A DNA stretch of 64,000 nt from Stropharia rugosoannulata (Eukaryota; Basidiomycota; Agaricomycetes; Agaricales; Strophariaceae), in contig JANCIK010000006.1 of assembly GCA_028532985.1 (NCBI GenBank), forward strand, positions 1,736,001 to 1,800,000, given 5' to 3'. The position numbers and the translations under genes were made by a program. Shown here piece after piece: positions 11,394-22,394 of this stretch (positions are counted from its first letter, which is position 1; every line of letters starts with the position of its first letter). The notes under the pieces are model-generated. The model was not told the DNA's origin. It did no database searches and saw only the letters and a program-made list of their open reading frames with translations.

Positions 11394-12103
11394 TCACAGG
11401 TACAGAGTCAATTCACAGACCAGTTTGCACAACGCGATGTGATTTTCTTCGCCAATGAGCTCGCAATAAACCACTTGGTTGGACAGATTGCGCGATTGCC
11501 CAGTCTTTAAAACCTTTAAAATCATGTGGTAACAGCGGCTGATGGAGTATTTGATCACGAAGAGCAACAGCGCGCCCAGAATCATCAGAGAAAGTACTGC
11601 AGAGTGCTGCTTTGCATTCGAACCGACCATAAGGCGAATAGGGTTTGCCATGTGCTTCCAGTAACGAATGGTGAAAATATGATACATCAAATAAAGCTTA
11701 AGCAATAACAAGCAAGCTAAGTCCTTAGTCGTGACCGTTAACTGCGCCAAGCACTAGATATACTTTATCATATTGATATAGTCGACTAGTCCCTGGCGTT
11801 CTTACATAGGTCTTTAGGCCTTGACTCTGTGCGAGTCCATGTGAGAACCAAGCAGGAGACGGCCCCTAGGAATACAAGCAGTAGAGCGAGGATGATTCTT
11901 AGAGCTCGGTTTGGGACAGCTGGCCGAGACTAATCCAAGCTTGATGGTTTTTTGAAACCACAATGAATCTGTATTCTATTGTTTGCTGGGAGAAGTCAAG
12001 AAGTAGCAGAAGGTGCAAGAAAATCATGGGGGTTTCTGAGGCAACATGAGAATCAAACCATTTAGCAGATGACGTGCTCCGAACGGCCCGACGACGGGGC
12101 CAT
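11394..12103 (-). CDS. Putative small multi-span membrane protein
   Basis: I do not recognise this protein. An ATG at 12103 gives MAPSSGRSEH, then an intron (GTCATC...GATTAG) leads in frame to a strongly hydrophobic helix (ALRIILALLLVFLGAVSCL) followed by TWTRTESRPKDL. A second GT-AG intron (GTAAGA...GCGCAG) leads in phase to LTVTTKDLACLLLLKLYL and two more hydrophobic stretches, stopping at 11394. The consistent phases and the membrane helix support a gene. The last exon could contain further introns. The ATG is only 45 bp from the ADE1 start on the other strand, so the two would share a promoter. Confidence 0.35.
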
Positions 12104-12148
12104 GCTAAAGTACCGTTACAGGCTAACCCGTAACCGCCACCATTTACA

Positions 12149-13248
12149 ATGTCAAAGATGACGGCACTCTTAAACTCTGATCTGCCAGACCTTTCTCTTA
12201 TCTCACGCGGAAAAGTGCGCGACATCTATCAGACATCTTCGCCAGATCACTTGCTCTTTGTCGCATCTGATAGGATCTCCGCGTACGATGTTATCCTACA
12301 AAATGTATGTACAATCTATCCAATTGTCGAGGAGGCGCTATATTCCTTGCGGGTTATATACAGGGAATTCCGGATAAAGGGAAACTCTTGACTCAGATTT
12401 CGCTTTTCTGGTTCAACAAACTGAAGGACATAATACCCAACCATTTTGTTACTGCAAATATCGACGAGATGCCCGAAGAAGTGCGAAAGTACAAAACGCA
12501 ATTAGAGGGAAGGACAATGCTCGTCAAAAAAGCAGAAGTCGTGCCCCTTGAAGCAATCGTTAGGGGTTATCTAGCCGGTTCGTTGCTTCATAGCATCTTG
12601 CGCCGATTTGCTGTTTAGATTTGCTGAAGGTTCTGCGTGGTCGGAATATAAGGCGAGCGAGACTGTGCACGGTATACGCATGCCAAAGGGCTTGGTGGAA
12701 GGACAAAAGCTTAGCCAGCCAATCTTTACGCCTTCGACCAAGGCAGAACAAGGGGCTCATGATGAGAATATTTCTCCCGAGAAAGGTTCGTAACATTTCA
12801 CTATTTTACCTCTTTTCAGACTAAACCAATCTTCTGGGTAGCTGCCAAAATTATTGGCGATGACTTGTACCAGCAGATCTCTACGGTAGCGCTGAAGATC
12901 TATACCACTGCATCAGAGTATGCTCGAACTCGCGGTTTGATCTTAGCGGATACCAAGTGTGAATTTGGTCTGGTAAACGAAGGGTCGACAAAGAAGCTCA
13001 TTCTCATTGACGAATTACTCACTATGGACTCGTCCCGCTACTGGCCGCTTAACGAGTACAAGCCAGGGGGAGCTCAACCCAGTTTCGACAAGCAATATCT
13101 CCGCGATTGGCTTGTAAGTGTCGGTTTTCGTAAAGGACTGGAAAGTGGACCTCCGGGGAAAGAAGGAGAGGGATGGATTATCGATGAAGATGTCGTAGAA
13201 GGGACGAGAAAAAGATATGCTGAGGCCGTCGATTTCTTGACAAAATGA
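12149..13248 (+). CDS. ADE1: SAICAR synthetase (ADE1)
   Basis: This is phosphoribosylaminoimidazole-succinocarboxamide synthase, which joins CAIR and aspartate with ATP in de novo purine synthesis in the cytosol. Four exons (12149-12304, 12364-12577, 12630-12785, 12842-13248) give 310 residues, the usual fungal length. Signature segments are GKVRDIYQ near the N terminus, [27 protein letters not shown] (the last part across intron 2), [42 protein letters not shown] and the terminal [10 protein letters not shown] second ATG three codons downstream is an alternative start. Confidence 0.97.
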
Positions 13249-13780
13249 AAGTCAGAAATAATGACCGACGTTGTTTTCTACTTCACCAACTCCAATGGTA
13301 ATTCAATGTATTTATTTTTCCTTCTGGACCCTTGACTGGGCTACCAAACCCGTATAAGTCACGGCTTATTCCAACCAAGACAATAGTCTAGTGTGAACAT
13401 GCATGAGCATTGAGTACGTGCAAGTGAAACAATTCACCAACAATGTAGCGCTACTGCTGCCGACGTTCTGGTAATTCTCATTTTGTTACAAATATGCAGG
13501 TCAACTGGTCAACCGGTCACGACTGACGCGATCCGTAGCACATTGCATCAGCCGGTGAACCGAAGGGAGCAAAAATGGGACATTGCTTCGCAGGCCTAGG
13601 GCCGATCAAACCAAGATCAAACGAGCTAATTGCCTCGTTAGGGGTTCTGCACTCTGCCAGAGCTCCGCGTCCTCCTCCTGGAGCTTACTGAAACGCGCGA
13701 TATAAGACAGTGGGTATCTAGTCGGATGGCGTCTGGTGAGTTGTACATTCACTCTTCCGGAAAGTAGGCCGACGAATCGT
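13249..13780. other. Intergenic, ADE1 3' flank and RhoGEF 5' flank
   Basis: I see no gene here. Near 13499-13522 there is a short direct repeat (GGTCAACTGGTCAACCGGTCA). The ATG at 13726 could be an alternative first exon of the next gene: MAS, then an intron ending near 13805. Confidence 0.4.
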
Positions 13781-16700
13781 ATGTCCTGGATTTATTCGAC
13801 GCCGACAGAGGACTCCGTACCTTGCAACAGTATAAACTTTCCTGCTTTTGACTCTCCTCCGCCAAAGCCTGTCAAGTCGGTATCACCGTTGAGAGGTCCT
13901 CACCTCCCATTCAGAAGAATATCCTTGCCCACAGCACCGTCTCTTCAAAATCGTATCTCAGTTGCTAGTCTTGCCTCATTTGATTCGCTTTTCGAGGGAG
14001 CAGAATGCGAACCCTCCCACAATGCCAAGTTGCTGCCGAGGGTACCAGAAAAACCAGACCGAAGCCATTCAGCCTTTCCGGATCCTTCCAGGCGACGTAA
14101 ACCTCGCGATAATGCACCCAAAGCTACGGCGGCCGACAACAGACAAAAAGCAAAAAGACGAAATATTGTCGAGGAGTTTTACGAGACCGAGAAAGCGTAC
14201 GTTGATGGGCTTGAACTAATCTACTCGGTCAGTGCATTGCATAAACGTGGTTGATGGCTTCGAATTGATAATCGTTTACAGCATTTTCTGACTCCTATTA
14301 TTGCTTCCCTGGATTCACCCGAACCCTTACTGGACCGTTCAGCATTAACATCTATCTTCTCCAACTTCATCGACATCTGGAATCTACATAGATCGTTTCT
14401 ATCTTCACTTTCAACCCTTTTGGAACCAATTCATGCATATACAGGCCCTCCATCTCATTCGTCCGCGGACTTATCCCCTCCCGAGCTCTCGCCACTTCTC
14501 CTCTCTCATTTTCCTTATTTGTCCCTCTATACGCCGTTTGTTACTGCCTTTCCATCTACGATATCTGCTCTGAGCGGGCTGACAACCGCTTCAACTCCAA
14601 CTAGACCGAGCCCCCAATATAATCAGAGATTTGCAACATTTCTCAGCACTCAAGAAGCTGATCCCCGATGCGGAAAGCTCAAGCTTAGAGACTGGCTTTT
14701 GACAATCGTCCAGAGATGTCCTCGTTACCTGCTTCTTCTCAAGGATCTCATAAATGCCATCAGCGAGGACGATCCTGAACATGCGCAACTAACAGCTGTA
14801 CATGCGTTAGTTTCGAAAAGTTAGTGTTGACTGCTCGATCTAAAGTATATGCTGACATGGATTGCAATTTAGTAACCGTGTCGTTGAATACTTCACTGCA
14901 CACGCATGCTCAAACGATGGCTCTTTTGTCTATACAGCGCAGTACCCCGAATCTTCCTTTTCAGCTTATAAGTCCTGGTCGCATATTACTCAAACGTGGT
15001 CCGCTTTTACAAATTGAACGGAGTGGTTCTCCTGTCGAACGAGAGTTCCTCCTGTTTTCTGATTGTATGGTCTGGCTGGCAGCGGCCGAACCGCTCAGCC
15101 AATCGTGGGATTGGAGTTGGAGTGGTAGTGGTAGTGGTAGTGGAGGGAGCACGACCGGGGCAAGTCAAAGTAGCCACAATACTCCAACCGGATCTAAGAT
15201 TACTGGGGAACGACCACCAATGACCCGAAGTCGAAGCAAAAGTGAAGCTGAGTTGTCCAACGTGAAAAAGGTACAAACACAGGACGCCAAGTTGTCGAAC
15301 CGTTTGCAGACTCAAGGAAATGGCAATGACACTTCGCCAGCGACACCTCCCCGAGGAGGCAGAGGAAAAACACCTGTCTCTCCACCACCCCCGCCGAACA
15401 TGAACAAGAGACGCTATTCAATTGATGACAAGTGGATTTACAAGGGACGCATTGAACTTGTCGATGTCCAAGTCATTTTGGGATCGGCGCTCGAAGACAC
15501 GCGCAAATTCGAGATACTAAGTCCGGAAGGAAGCTTTATGTTATATGGCGGTGAGTTATCTATATTTATAAACAACCACTCCTCCACAAGCTCATTCTTT
15601 GTAGGATCTGAGGCAGAGCGAGATGAATGGGCATCAGAGATTCGCAGTGCGAAAGCACAGCTCCTCGATTCGTTGAATACTAAGCCTAACTCTACACTTA
15701 CATCTTCTGCGTCAACAAATCACGTTCGTCGGGCACTTCGGGCTTTACCCTACCACCCAGAGGACGACCGGCTGGGAACTATACGAGTTAGCAGCAGTGT
15801 TGATGCGGTGAATAGTGCTTCTCACCAGCATCTTCATGGAAAGTTCAGGATGAGCAAGAAGGAAAAATCGAAACAAAGCCTCGCTGCGGAACGGCGGCGG
15901 AAAGTGGACCATTGGGTTCCTGCAATATGGATTCCCGACGACAAAGCAGCTGCGTGTATGCGCTGTGGGCGCACCTTTGGATGGAGAAGGCGAAGGCATC
16001 ATTGCAGACTTTGCGGGCGCTGTGTCTGTGCTGCATGCTCTGGACGGGTGAGTTTGTATATATGCACGATTATCTATGGCTCTGAGATACTTTGTCGGTT
16101 AGACCTTTTATATATCTGATTCTAGTGACAAGCACGAATCGAAGCCGGCGCGGGCATGTAACGCCTGTTACGAGTCAGTCTTCCCTGTTGTAGAAGCCAG
16201 CCCTGAGGCAAGCGAAGCGTCAAATGGTTCTCGATTTGGATTTGAGGGACATAATGGCGACACCATTACGTCGCTTTCGGGGCTACCATCCTGGCTTTCC
16301 ATGCCGGCTCTTCCGGTTCAACGATTACAGCCTCATGCGCTCATGGCTCTCAGTGTTAAACCAGGTCGGAGTCCCTATCCTGATTCAGAGAGCATGAACG
16401 ACATTGTTACAAGCACTGATGAACGCGAACGACGCGCGCGCCTTCGTGTCAGGTCTCATCAGCGCCTAGGCAGCAACAGACAAGCTGCTGAAGATTTCAG
16501 GCTTCAAAAAGATTCCACTGTGTTTGCCAAGTTTGATAATTTTGAGGTGGATCTTGAAGCTCTACGAAATATGGCGGAGGCAGAGGAACTGCTTAATCCA
16601 AGGAATTACAATCACGAAGACGACGCCGAAAATCTTAACCAGAGCGCACAGTGGCACACACCGAGCAATTCCGCGTTGTCGTCGCCTGTATCTTCTCCAA

Positions 16701-17017
16701 GAAAGCAACGAAAGGAAAACACTGCGAGGAGAAGTAAACGATTTTCTTTACCCGCCGTAGCTTTGCATACCACGAGTGTGACTGCACACACGACTGAAAT
16801 GCCCAACGCCGTTATCTCCGCGCGGGAGAGCTCTTATGGGGAGCAGGTCGCCGGTCCTGTGCTCACGAAGAGATTTTCACTTGTCCTTGGAGGCAGAAAT
16901 AGTCACGGTTCGGAATTGTCTAGGAATCAGTCGTTCGCGGAGAATAACGAGATGAAGCCACGGAGCCTGGCGTCCGCACGTCTCAGCGAACTGCTGGGCA
17001 GAAAGTCGAAGGAATGA
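13781..17017 (+). CDS. RhoGEF with DH, PH and FYVE-type zinc finger
   Basis: This is a guanine-nucleotide exchange factor for a Rho/Cdc42 GTPase, FGD-like in layout. The exons are 13781-14227, 14282-14819, 14873-15550, 15605-16047 and 16133-17017, giving 996 residues. A disordered N terminus precedes the DH domain, which starts at KRRNIVEEFYETEKAYVDGLELIYS (about 125-150) and continues through KLRDWLLTIVQRCPRYLLLLKDL. The PH domain starts near GRILLKRGPLLQIE and is split by a Ser/Gly/Thr-rich insert with a (SG)n tract. The FYVE-like finger at about 670-715 has MRCGRTFGWRRRRHHCRLCGRCVCAACSGR split for length as CGRTF, RRHHCR and CRLCGR, then CNACY. The tail is disordered and basic. The finger is cut by an intron whose nearest acceptor (ending 16126) would give TGA, so I used the AG at 16131-16132. 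The start is uncertain. Confidence 0.85.
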
Positions 17018-17283
17018 TTCATCGTCACATTACGCATTTTCTCTTAAACATATTGCACGCTTTCTATTTCTATTCTTATTTGGATTTTTTTCATACCATC
17101 GGAAAACACATTTGGACTGGACTGTTGCATGTAAAAATTGACTCAATTGGATGTACTACTTAGTTCCTCAGATGTACTTGATTCATGGCTGTGTGTATAT
17201 TCTGATTGCAACAAACTCGAAGAAAGCGTCTGTGAAAGCTGTGGGGTCATTATTAACGTGATCTGAGGGATACATATCAGTAC

Positions 17284-18690
17284 TTATAGCTTGGACATTT
17301 GGACTAAATGCGCACCAATACACGTCGATGGACATCCTGAGCTAGCATATTCTTCAGCATTGCCGGCCCAATCCCCACCTAGATGAGATCGATTAGAACA
17401 AGATTTCTTTGACAGCGAATACGGTAACTCACACAAGGTAAGATTTATCATGATGTTGTGTTCAGTCAGAAATTCTTCCATGTCGCAGGACGTGTTGGGA
17501 AAATATGCCGAAGGTGTTCCCTTGAGAAGTCGGACACGTTTGTTAGTGCATATGGATCAGTGACTGGCCCAGATGGAAAGAAACCACACCCATGCTAAAG
17601 GGTCCGCTGTGATACCAGATGATCTGACGTCTAGGGGCGTAAGGGGATCATTTCGCGGCCAGAACCAGACTTTGACGAAGGTAGACGTGCGTTCCATTGC
17701 AAACCTATATGAATTTTGTTTTCATATTAGGTTAAGCTACCGAATTAAGTTCGTACCATCCCCCGCCATTGCTGTTAAAATTTGGCCCGAAGCTGGAAGA
17801 ATTGTACAGTCCAACACTGCAACCAGCATCGCAATCATTGCTTATGGCTGTACTGTAAGGCCAATGATGTCAGAACAGATGGCCAAGATACAACTGCTGA
17901 CAGACCCTGTTTCTGAACGGTTCTGAGGGACAGTGCATCCTATTTATCGATATCAGGGTTGTAGATTCATAGCTTAAAAATTATGACGCACCACCTAAGG
18001 TATGGAGAGTGACCTGGTCAAATGCTTGGTTGTTTATGCCCTCTAATATGTCGATAATTCCCTATGGTACGACTCAGCACCAAAGAGATATATATGTAAT
18101 ATACAGACCGTACAGCATTAGGAGGGGCTGCTTGCTTGGTGCGAATGGCGGGCCATGTACTAAAGTTGGAACGTCACAAATGTAGTTGTAGCAAACTTCC
18201 ACACCAGCAATGACAGTAGGGCCAATTGATACAAATACTCACCTACAACCTTCTGGCATGTGATTTATGTCAAGTCTATGATAACCTTCAGTAAAATCCC
18301 ACCGAAAGAAATATTTGGCGTACATCATGAGCACGGTGGTGTAGGTCTTGTTTGAAAGTAACCTGACAGAATCTCTTCCGGGACCATCAGGCGCCAGGAC
18401 GGTTGTAGAGTCGGCCCTCAAAATGACAGATCCTGGAGAAATTACTACCAACTCCTTATCCAAGGCATCCGTTTCATTGACGTAGTTTCTATACGGAAGT
18501 AATGTAAACCACGAGAGCCAAATATTGGTGAAAGACCATACACGCGTCCATGAGTGGGATCCGGAATTGCCTGGAAGTTAAAAGCAGTTAGGAAGTCAGT
18601 CCCAGTGATCTCCTCTGAGAGCACATATGCAGCAGCGATGCTCTGAGTTAAAAACAGCAAGCCCGTTGTTATGATAGCACAGGCCTTCAT
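17284..18690 (-). CDS. Secreted GH16 glucanase-like protein, nucleophile lost
   Basis: This belongs to the fungal GH16 family of beta-glucan-active enzymes. A signal peptide (MKACAIITTGLLFLTQSIAA) is followed by typical strands: TDFLTAFNF, DPTHGRVNYV, VILRADSTT, GRDSVRLLSNKTYTT, HMPEGC, STWPA, the catalytic strand, NNQAFDQVTLHTLG, NSNGGGWFAMERT, VKVWFWPRND, TPSAYFPNTSCDM, IMINLTLCGDWAG and SGCPSTC. All join by clean GT-AG introns, so the frame is intact. The catalytic strand, normally E-I-D-x-x-E, reads G-I-I-D-I-L-E-G: the nucleophile Glu is Ile at codon 18056-18058, while Asp and the acid/base Glu (18041-18043) remain. Two conserved aromatic positions before it also look replaced (PAIRT; APPNA). 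Either it is a catalytically dead paralog or the gene is beginning to decay. Residues about 101-121 may hide a retained intron. Confidence 0.8.
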
Positions 18691-18740
18691 TGTTGCTGGG
18701 AAATGACGACGGAGAGTGTGAGACCACCCATCCCTCTTCG

Positions 18741-18750
18741 CATATTTATA
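18741..18750 (-). promoter_or_regulatory. TATA box of the GH16 gene
   Basis: On the minus strand this reads TATAAATATG, 51-60 bp upstream of the ATG at 18690. A good TATA argues that the gene is still transcribed. Confidence 0.45.
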
Positions 18751-19184
18751 GTCAAAGTTGATAGTCTCGACCGAGGAGCTATACTGAATAGGGACTAGTG
18801 GACAACGTCAGAGGGTAGGACTTCATCTTATGCAGTTTTATGATATAAGTACATAATTAAGACTCTTCGAAACTGCTTTTGTCAGCGAATAGACATTGGT
18901 ATAGAGATGAGAGCTTCCTGAAGTAGTTTAGATAATGTGAGAAAAGATGGAGAACAGCCCATTACCAGCTGACAACAGCGATGGAAGTTAAGTGAAGGTT
19001 GAGTGAAAGTTCTTGTAAGGAACCGGCGGTCCGCTCGAGGGAGAAATGCGGACTTACTTACCGGTCCGCAGAGACCGGAAAGAGATGACGTTGTTCTACT
19101 TGCGTTGTGCTCAAGTCTGTCAACGTTGGTCAAACATTTGCACTCATCCAACCTTATCTTAATTATCCCAAGACCACAACAACC
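18751..19184. other. Intergenic, divergent promoters of GH16 and the Zim17-like gene
   Basis: I see no gene. A short repeated element (ACCGGCGGTCCGC near 19022 and ACCGGTCCGCAGAGACCGG near 19061) is GC-rich. Open frames on the minus strand have no recognisable content. Confidence 0.4.
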
Positions 19185-19810
19185 ATGCTTCCCTCCAGGC
19201 TTTTCAGGAATACAGGGCTACCTCCACCCCTTCGGAGTTTGATCAGTCCTCATGGCAGTCTTCCCTCTGCGCTGGCGATCCAGCTGCGCTTTCGTCTCGG
19301 AGTCATGCCCATATCTGTTGCGATGCCAAATACTCGAGATGCTCTTGGTATGAGAGCAACATACTCGACCTCAGGTACTCGGTCAAATAATACTTCGACA
19401 GTCACACCTCCACCTATAATCTCTGACGAACAGTCCAATGAATCATCTAAATTCACCACATCTCAAGCTCTTCCGGAAAAAATGGTTCCGAAACTGCAAA
19501 TCACATTTACCTGTACTGTTTCTAACTGTGACGAACGCTCAACTCATCAATTCACGAGGCAAGCCTATGAACAAGGAGTTGTTCTTGTCCAATGTCCTAA
19601 ATGCAAAAACCGGTATTGACTATTTCCCACCATTACTGGAATAAGTTTCTTATCGTACGCAGCCATTTGATTGCTGATCATCTAGGATGGTTCGCAGACG
19701 GCACAAAGAACGGGAAATTACCTAGAATCGAAGACATACTACGAGAAAAGGGAGAGACAGTGCGAAAGGGTATTGTTACTGATGGAGGCAATATTTCATA
19801 TGCTGAATAA
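19185..19810 (+). CDS. Zim17/Tim15-like DNL zinc finger protein
   Basis: This is a mitochondrial matrix zinc-finger co-chaperone that keeps mtHsp70 soluble for protein import and folding. Two exons (19185-19612, 19663-19810; intron GTATTG...CGCAG) give 191 residues. The N terminus (MLPSRLFRNTGLPPPLRSL) is basic and fits a matrix-targeting presequence. The DNL domain starts near PKLQITFTCTVSNCDERSTHQF and runs through QAYEQGVVLVQCPKC to KNRHLIADHLGWFAD across the intron. The second zinc pair is the usual CxxC (CPKC), but the first pair is spaced C-x4-C (CTVSNC) rather than C-x2-C. The family call is firm; the altered spacing may be a lineage feature. Confidence 0.9.
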
Positions 19811-20162
19811 GAAAGCCCGATTTTTTTTTTCAAAAGTACGCTATTGTGCACTGTTTCCACCGCCTGTCAGACCGTTGATGCAACTTCACAGGTATCATGT
19901 CTATACCGATAATCACGAGCAATGCACAAGTAGAGACAAGTATTACTAACATATCATATTACTGGCAGCCATGTTGCTTCGTCGTATTAAAAGAGCTCTG
20001 TGTCAAAATCAAGATAAGATGGAAGAACTCATGGTAAAAGGTGCTAAATCCGTCTGCAAACTCCCATTGATTGCTTATTGTCCACATGTACTTCGCCTTG
20101 TCTTATAAAATGCCCGCACATATAATGTCCTACGCTGTAGATTGTCTCAGCATTGTGTAGTC
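19811..20162. other. Intergenic, no gene seen
   Basis: This is the 3' flank of the Zim17-like gene, with a T-run near 19821-19830, and the promoter of the next gene. There is no coding or repeat signal. Confidence 0.5.
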
Positions 20163-21862
20163 ATGACCGCTGAACCTCCCACTGAGATATTCCGCCATGG
20201 ACGCCTCTCTGTTGCGGGAGGTGTAATTCCTGATGCATTTACTGCTTACAGAACCTATGGCGATCCTTCCAATCCATGCATCGTCTTCCCTACTTGCTAT
20301 GGAGGCAAGCTCGACAGTGAGACTACGTTCTATACACCATACGAAAAGGTGTTAAGTAATATTAAATGAGATTCTTCTCTTTTAGGTCAATCATACATGG
20401 TCGGCGAAGATAAAGCGCGTCGTATCTGCCTAGTTGCTTCAAGTTACCTTCAATGACCTATAACCCTATGTAGGTACTCAGCACGAAGAAATATTATGTA
20501 GTCACTTTTGCGTTGTTCTCTAATGGAGAGGTGTGTTCGTTGTCATTGCATTCTGAAGAGACGCTCATGTACGCATTACATGCAGTCCTCTTCGCCGTCT
20601 AATACCGTAAGCATATATCTTTAGCTGGTAGCCTGCCCCCTCAAATTTTTTAGCCCGCACCTTACAATGGCCCTTACTTTCCAGCCGTGTCCTACGAAGA
20701 TAATATGTATGTTAAAGCATTGACTTACACAAGAACACATGACCCTAATGACTTGTTAATGACCCCATGAAGTCATGCTCAGTTTGCTGTTCTGCAGAAG
20801 CTCGGTGTCAAGAAGGTCTTTGCCGTAGTTGGATTCTCTATGGGTGGGCAACAGGTCAGTGAGCCATATAGGGTAACGATGATTGCACAACTGCTTCATC
20901 TACTTCGCACAGGCATATTACTGGCCAGTGGTATACCCGGATTACGTCGAGCGGTGAGAATTGACTCTGAAATCAGAGAAATGGCCAGAATAACTACTCA
21001 TGGCATCTTGCTAGATATGTTTCTATATGCGGCTCCGCGCGCACCAGTCCCCACAACAAATGGTCTGTTCTATCTCATTCAACATATAACCTAGCATTGA
21101 TTCTTAAGCGTCCTTATAGCTTCCTTGAGGGGCCTAAGGCGGCACTGATGGCATCGAAGGATTTCTTGGATGGGCATTACACATCGGTTCCGCAGCATGG
21201 CATTCGTGCATTTGGCCGTGCATATAGCGCTTGGGCATATGGGCAGACAGTAAGTGCTAACCGGCCTCAATTTTGAATCTCAACATAACCTCTCAACAGT
21301 GGTTCCGAGAACATGGCTATCTGCACGGTGGAAAGTGAGTGACTACATATTAGAGTATGCAATGTAGAATTCTGAGCGCCGGGCAGATATCCTGACTTAC
21401 AAAGCTTCCTTCGTGAAGACTGGGAGGGCGGATTTTTGGGATCATGGGATGCTAATGATCTTCTTACTCTCCTCAATACGTGGTACACTGGTGATATCTC
21501 CATAGTTCGAGACGGTGGCGACCTCGCGAAATGTTTGAGCCAGATCAAGGCGAAAGGGCTCATCATGCCTAGCAAGACGGACCTTTATTTCCCAGTGCGT
21601 CCACTTAATGGTGTTGCCGGGCATTGCCATATTGATTATATATTTCAGCCTGAAGATAGTGTGGCTGAAGTGGGCCTTTTACAAAGCACTGCTCGCCTCG
21701 TGGTTATTAACACTGTCTGGGGTCATATGGGTATGATTTTAACTTCTTAAATATAATCTGGCTTTTCATGCTAATAAATGATATGCAATAGCTGGTGGAG
21801 GCGCGAATGAAACCGATGATGAGTTTATAGCTAACGAGATTACGAGGTTCTTCGGGGAATGA
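20163..21862 (+). CDS. Homoserine acetyltransferase-like alpha/beta hydrolase
   Basis: This belongs to the alpha/beta-hydrolase group that contains MET2/MetX-type homoserine O-acetyltransferases. Many fungal members of this shorter form have unproven substrates. The nucleophile elbow is VGFSMGGQQ, the acid is Asp in PSKTDLYFP and the base is His in VWGHMAGGG (across the last intron). The N terminus has GVIPDAFTAYRTYGDP and FPTCYGGK. Many introns are needed. Two internal coding exons are very short: 20386-20418 (33 nt) and 20586-20606 (21 nt, SSSPSNT), each flanked by GT-AG and phase-consistent, followed by PAPYNGPYFPAVSYED. ATG 20163 is the first in-frame ATG. The length is about 350 residues. 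The exact reaction is not determined here. Confidence 0.85.
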
Positions 21863-22394
21863 ATTTCTTGGAGGACTTGTGTGTTTTCAAAGTTCTCTAC
21901 AATTATATAGCGGTGATGTGGCCAATGCCGACTTTATGCAGCAGTGCTCTTCCTTCTAGCTTCTAACAAGCCATGCAGCCTCTCTGATTCGGGCAGGAGA
22001 ATGACAACCGAATACATACGCTGGATTCAGGATGGGTTGGTTCATTTATATATACTCTACCAGCTCTGCAATTAGGCCAGATCTGAGTGGACCTGAGAAT
22101 TGTTGAATTTTTTTGACCAGACCCCACAGTGCAGCGAAGAACGCCGTCTTGAGTGTTAAAATGATAAAGATGTAGCCTGATGTGTGCAACACCATATCAG
22201 AAAACATTGCGCGTCTGGAATGATTTGAAGTGTGAGTTCATCAAGTGGAAGTTCTTCAACCTTATTCAACGCGGTCATGTGATAGGCGCGGAGCATGCAC
22301 TTGGCGTTGAATGATTGCTGATTCGGGACGAGACACCAAGGGTGGCTGCTGCTTACTATCTGGGACTTCGTTCTTCTTCCTACTCTGAGCCAAT
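21863..22394. other. Intergenic, no gene seen
   Basis: This is the 3' flank of the hydrolase and the promoter of the PACT-domain gene. A minus-strand open frame across 22156-22617 overlaps the coding start of the next gene and shows no family features. Confidence 0.45.

Noticed and set aside
15120..15145. AGTGGT repeat as a possible frameshift or assembly slip in the RhoGEF
   Set aside because: The unit is six bases and encodes Ser-Gly in frame, and the flanking PH segments stay in one frame.
17284..17295. C-terminal SKL of the GH16 protein as a peroxisomal signal
   Set aside because: The protein has an N-terminal signal peptide and a disulfide-type Cys pattern, so it is secreted; SKL is coincidental.
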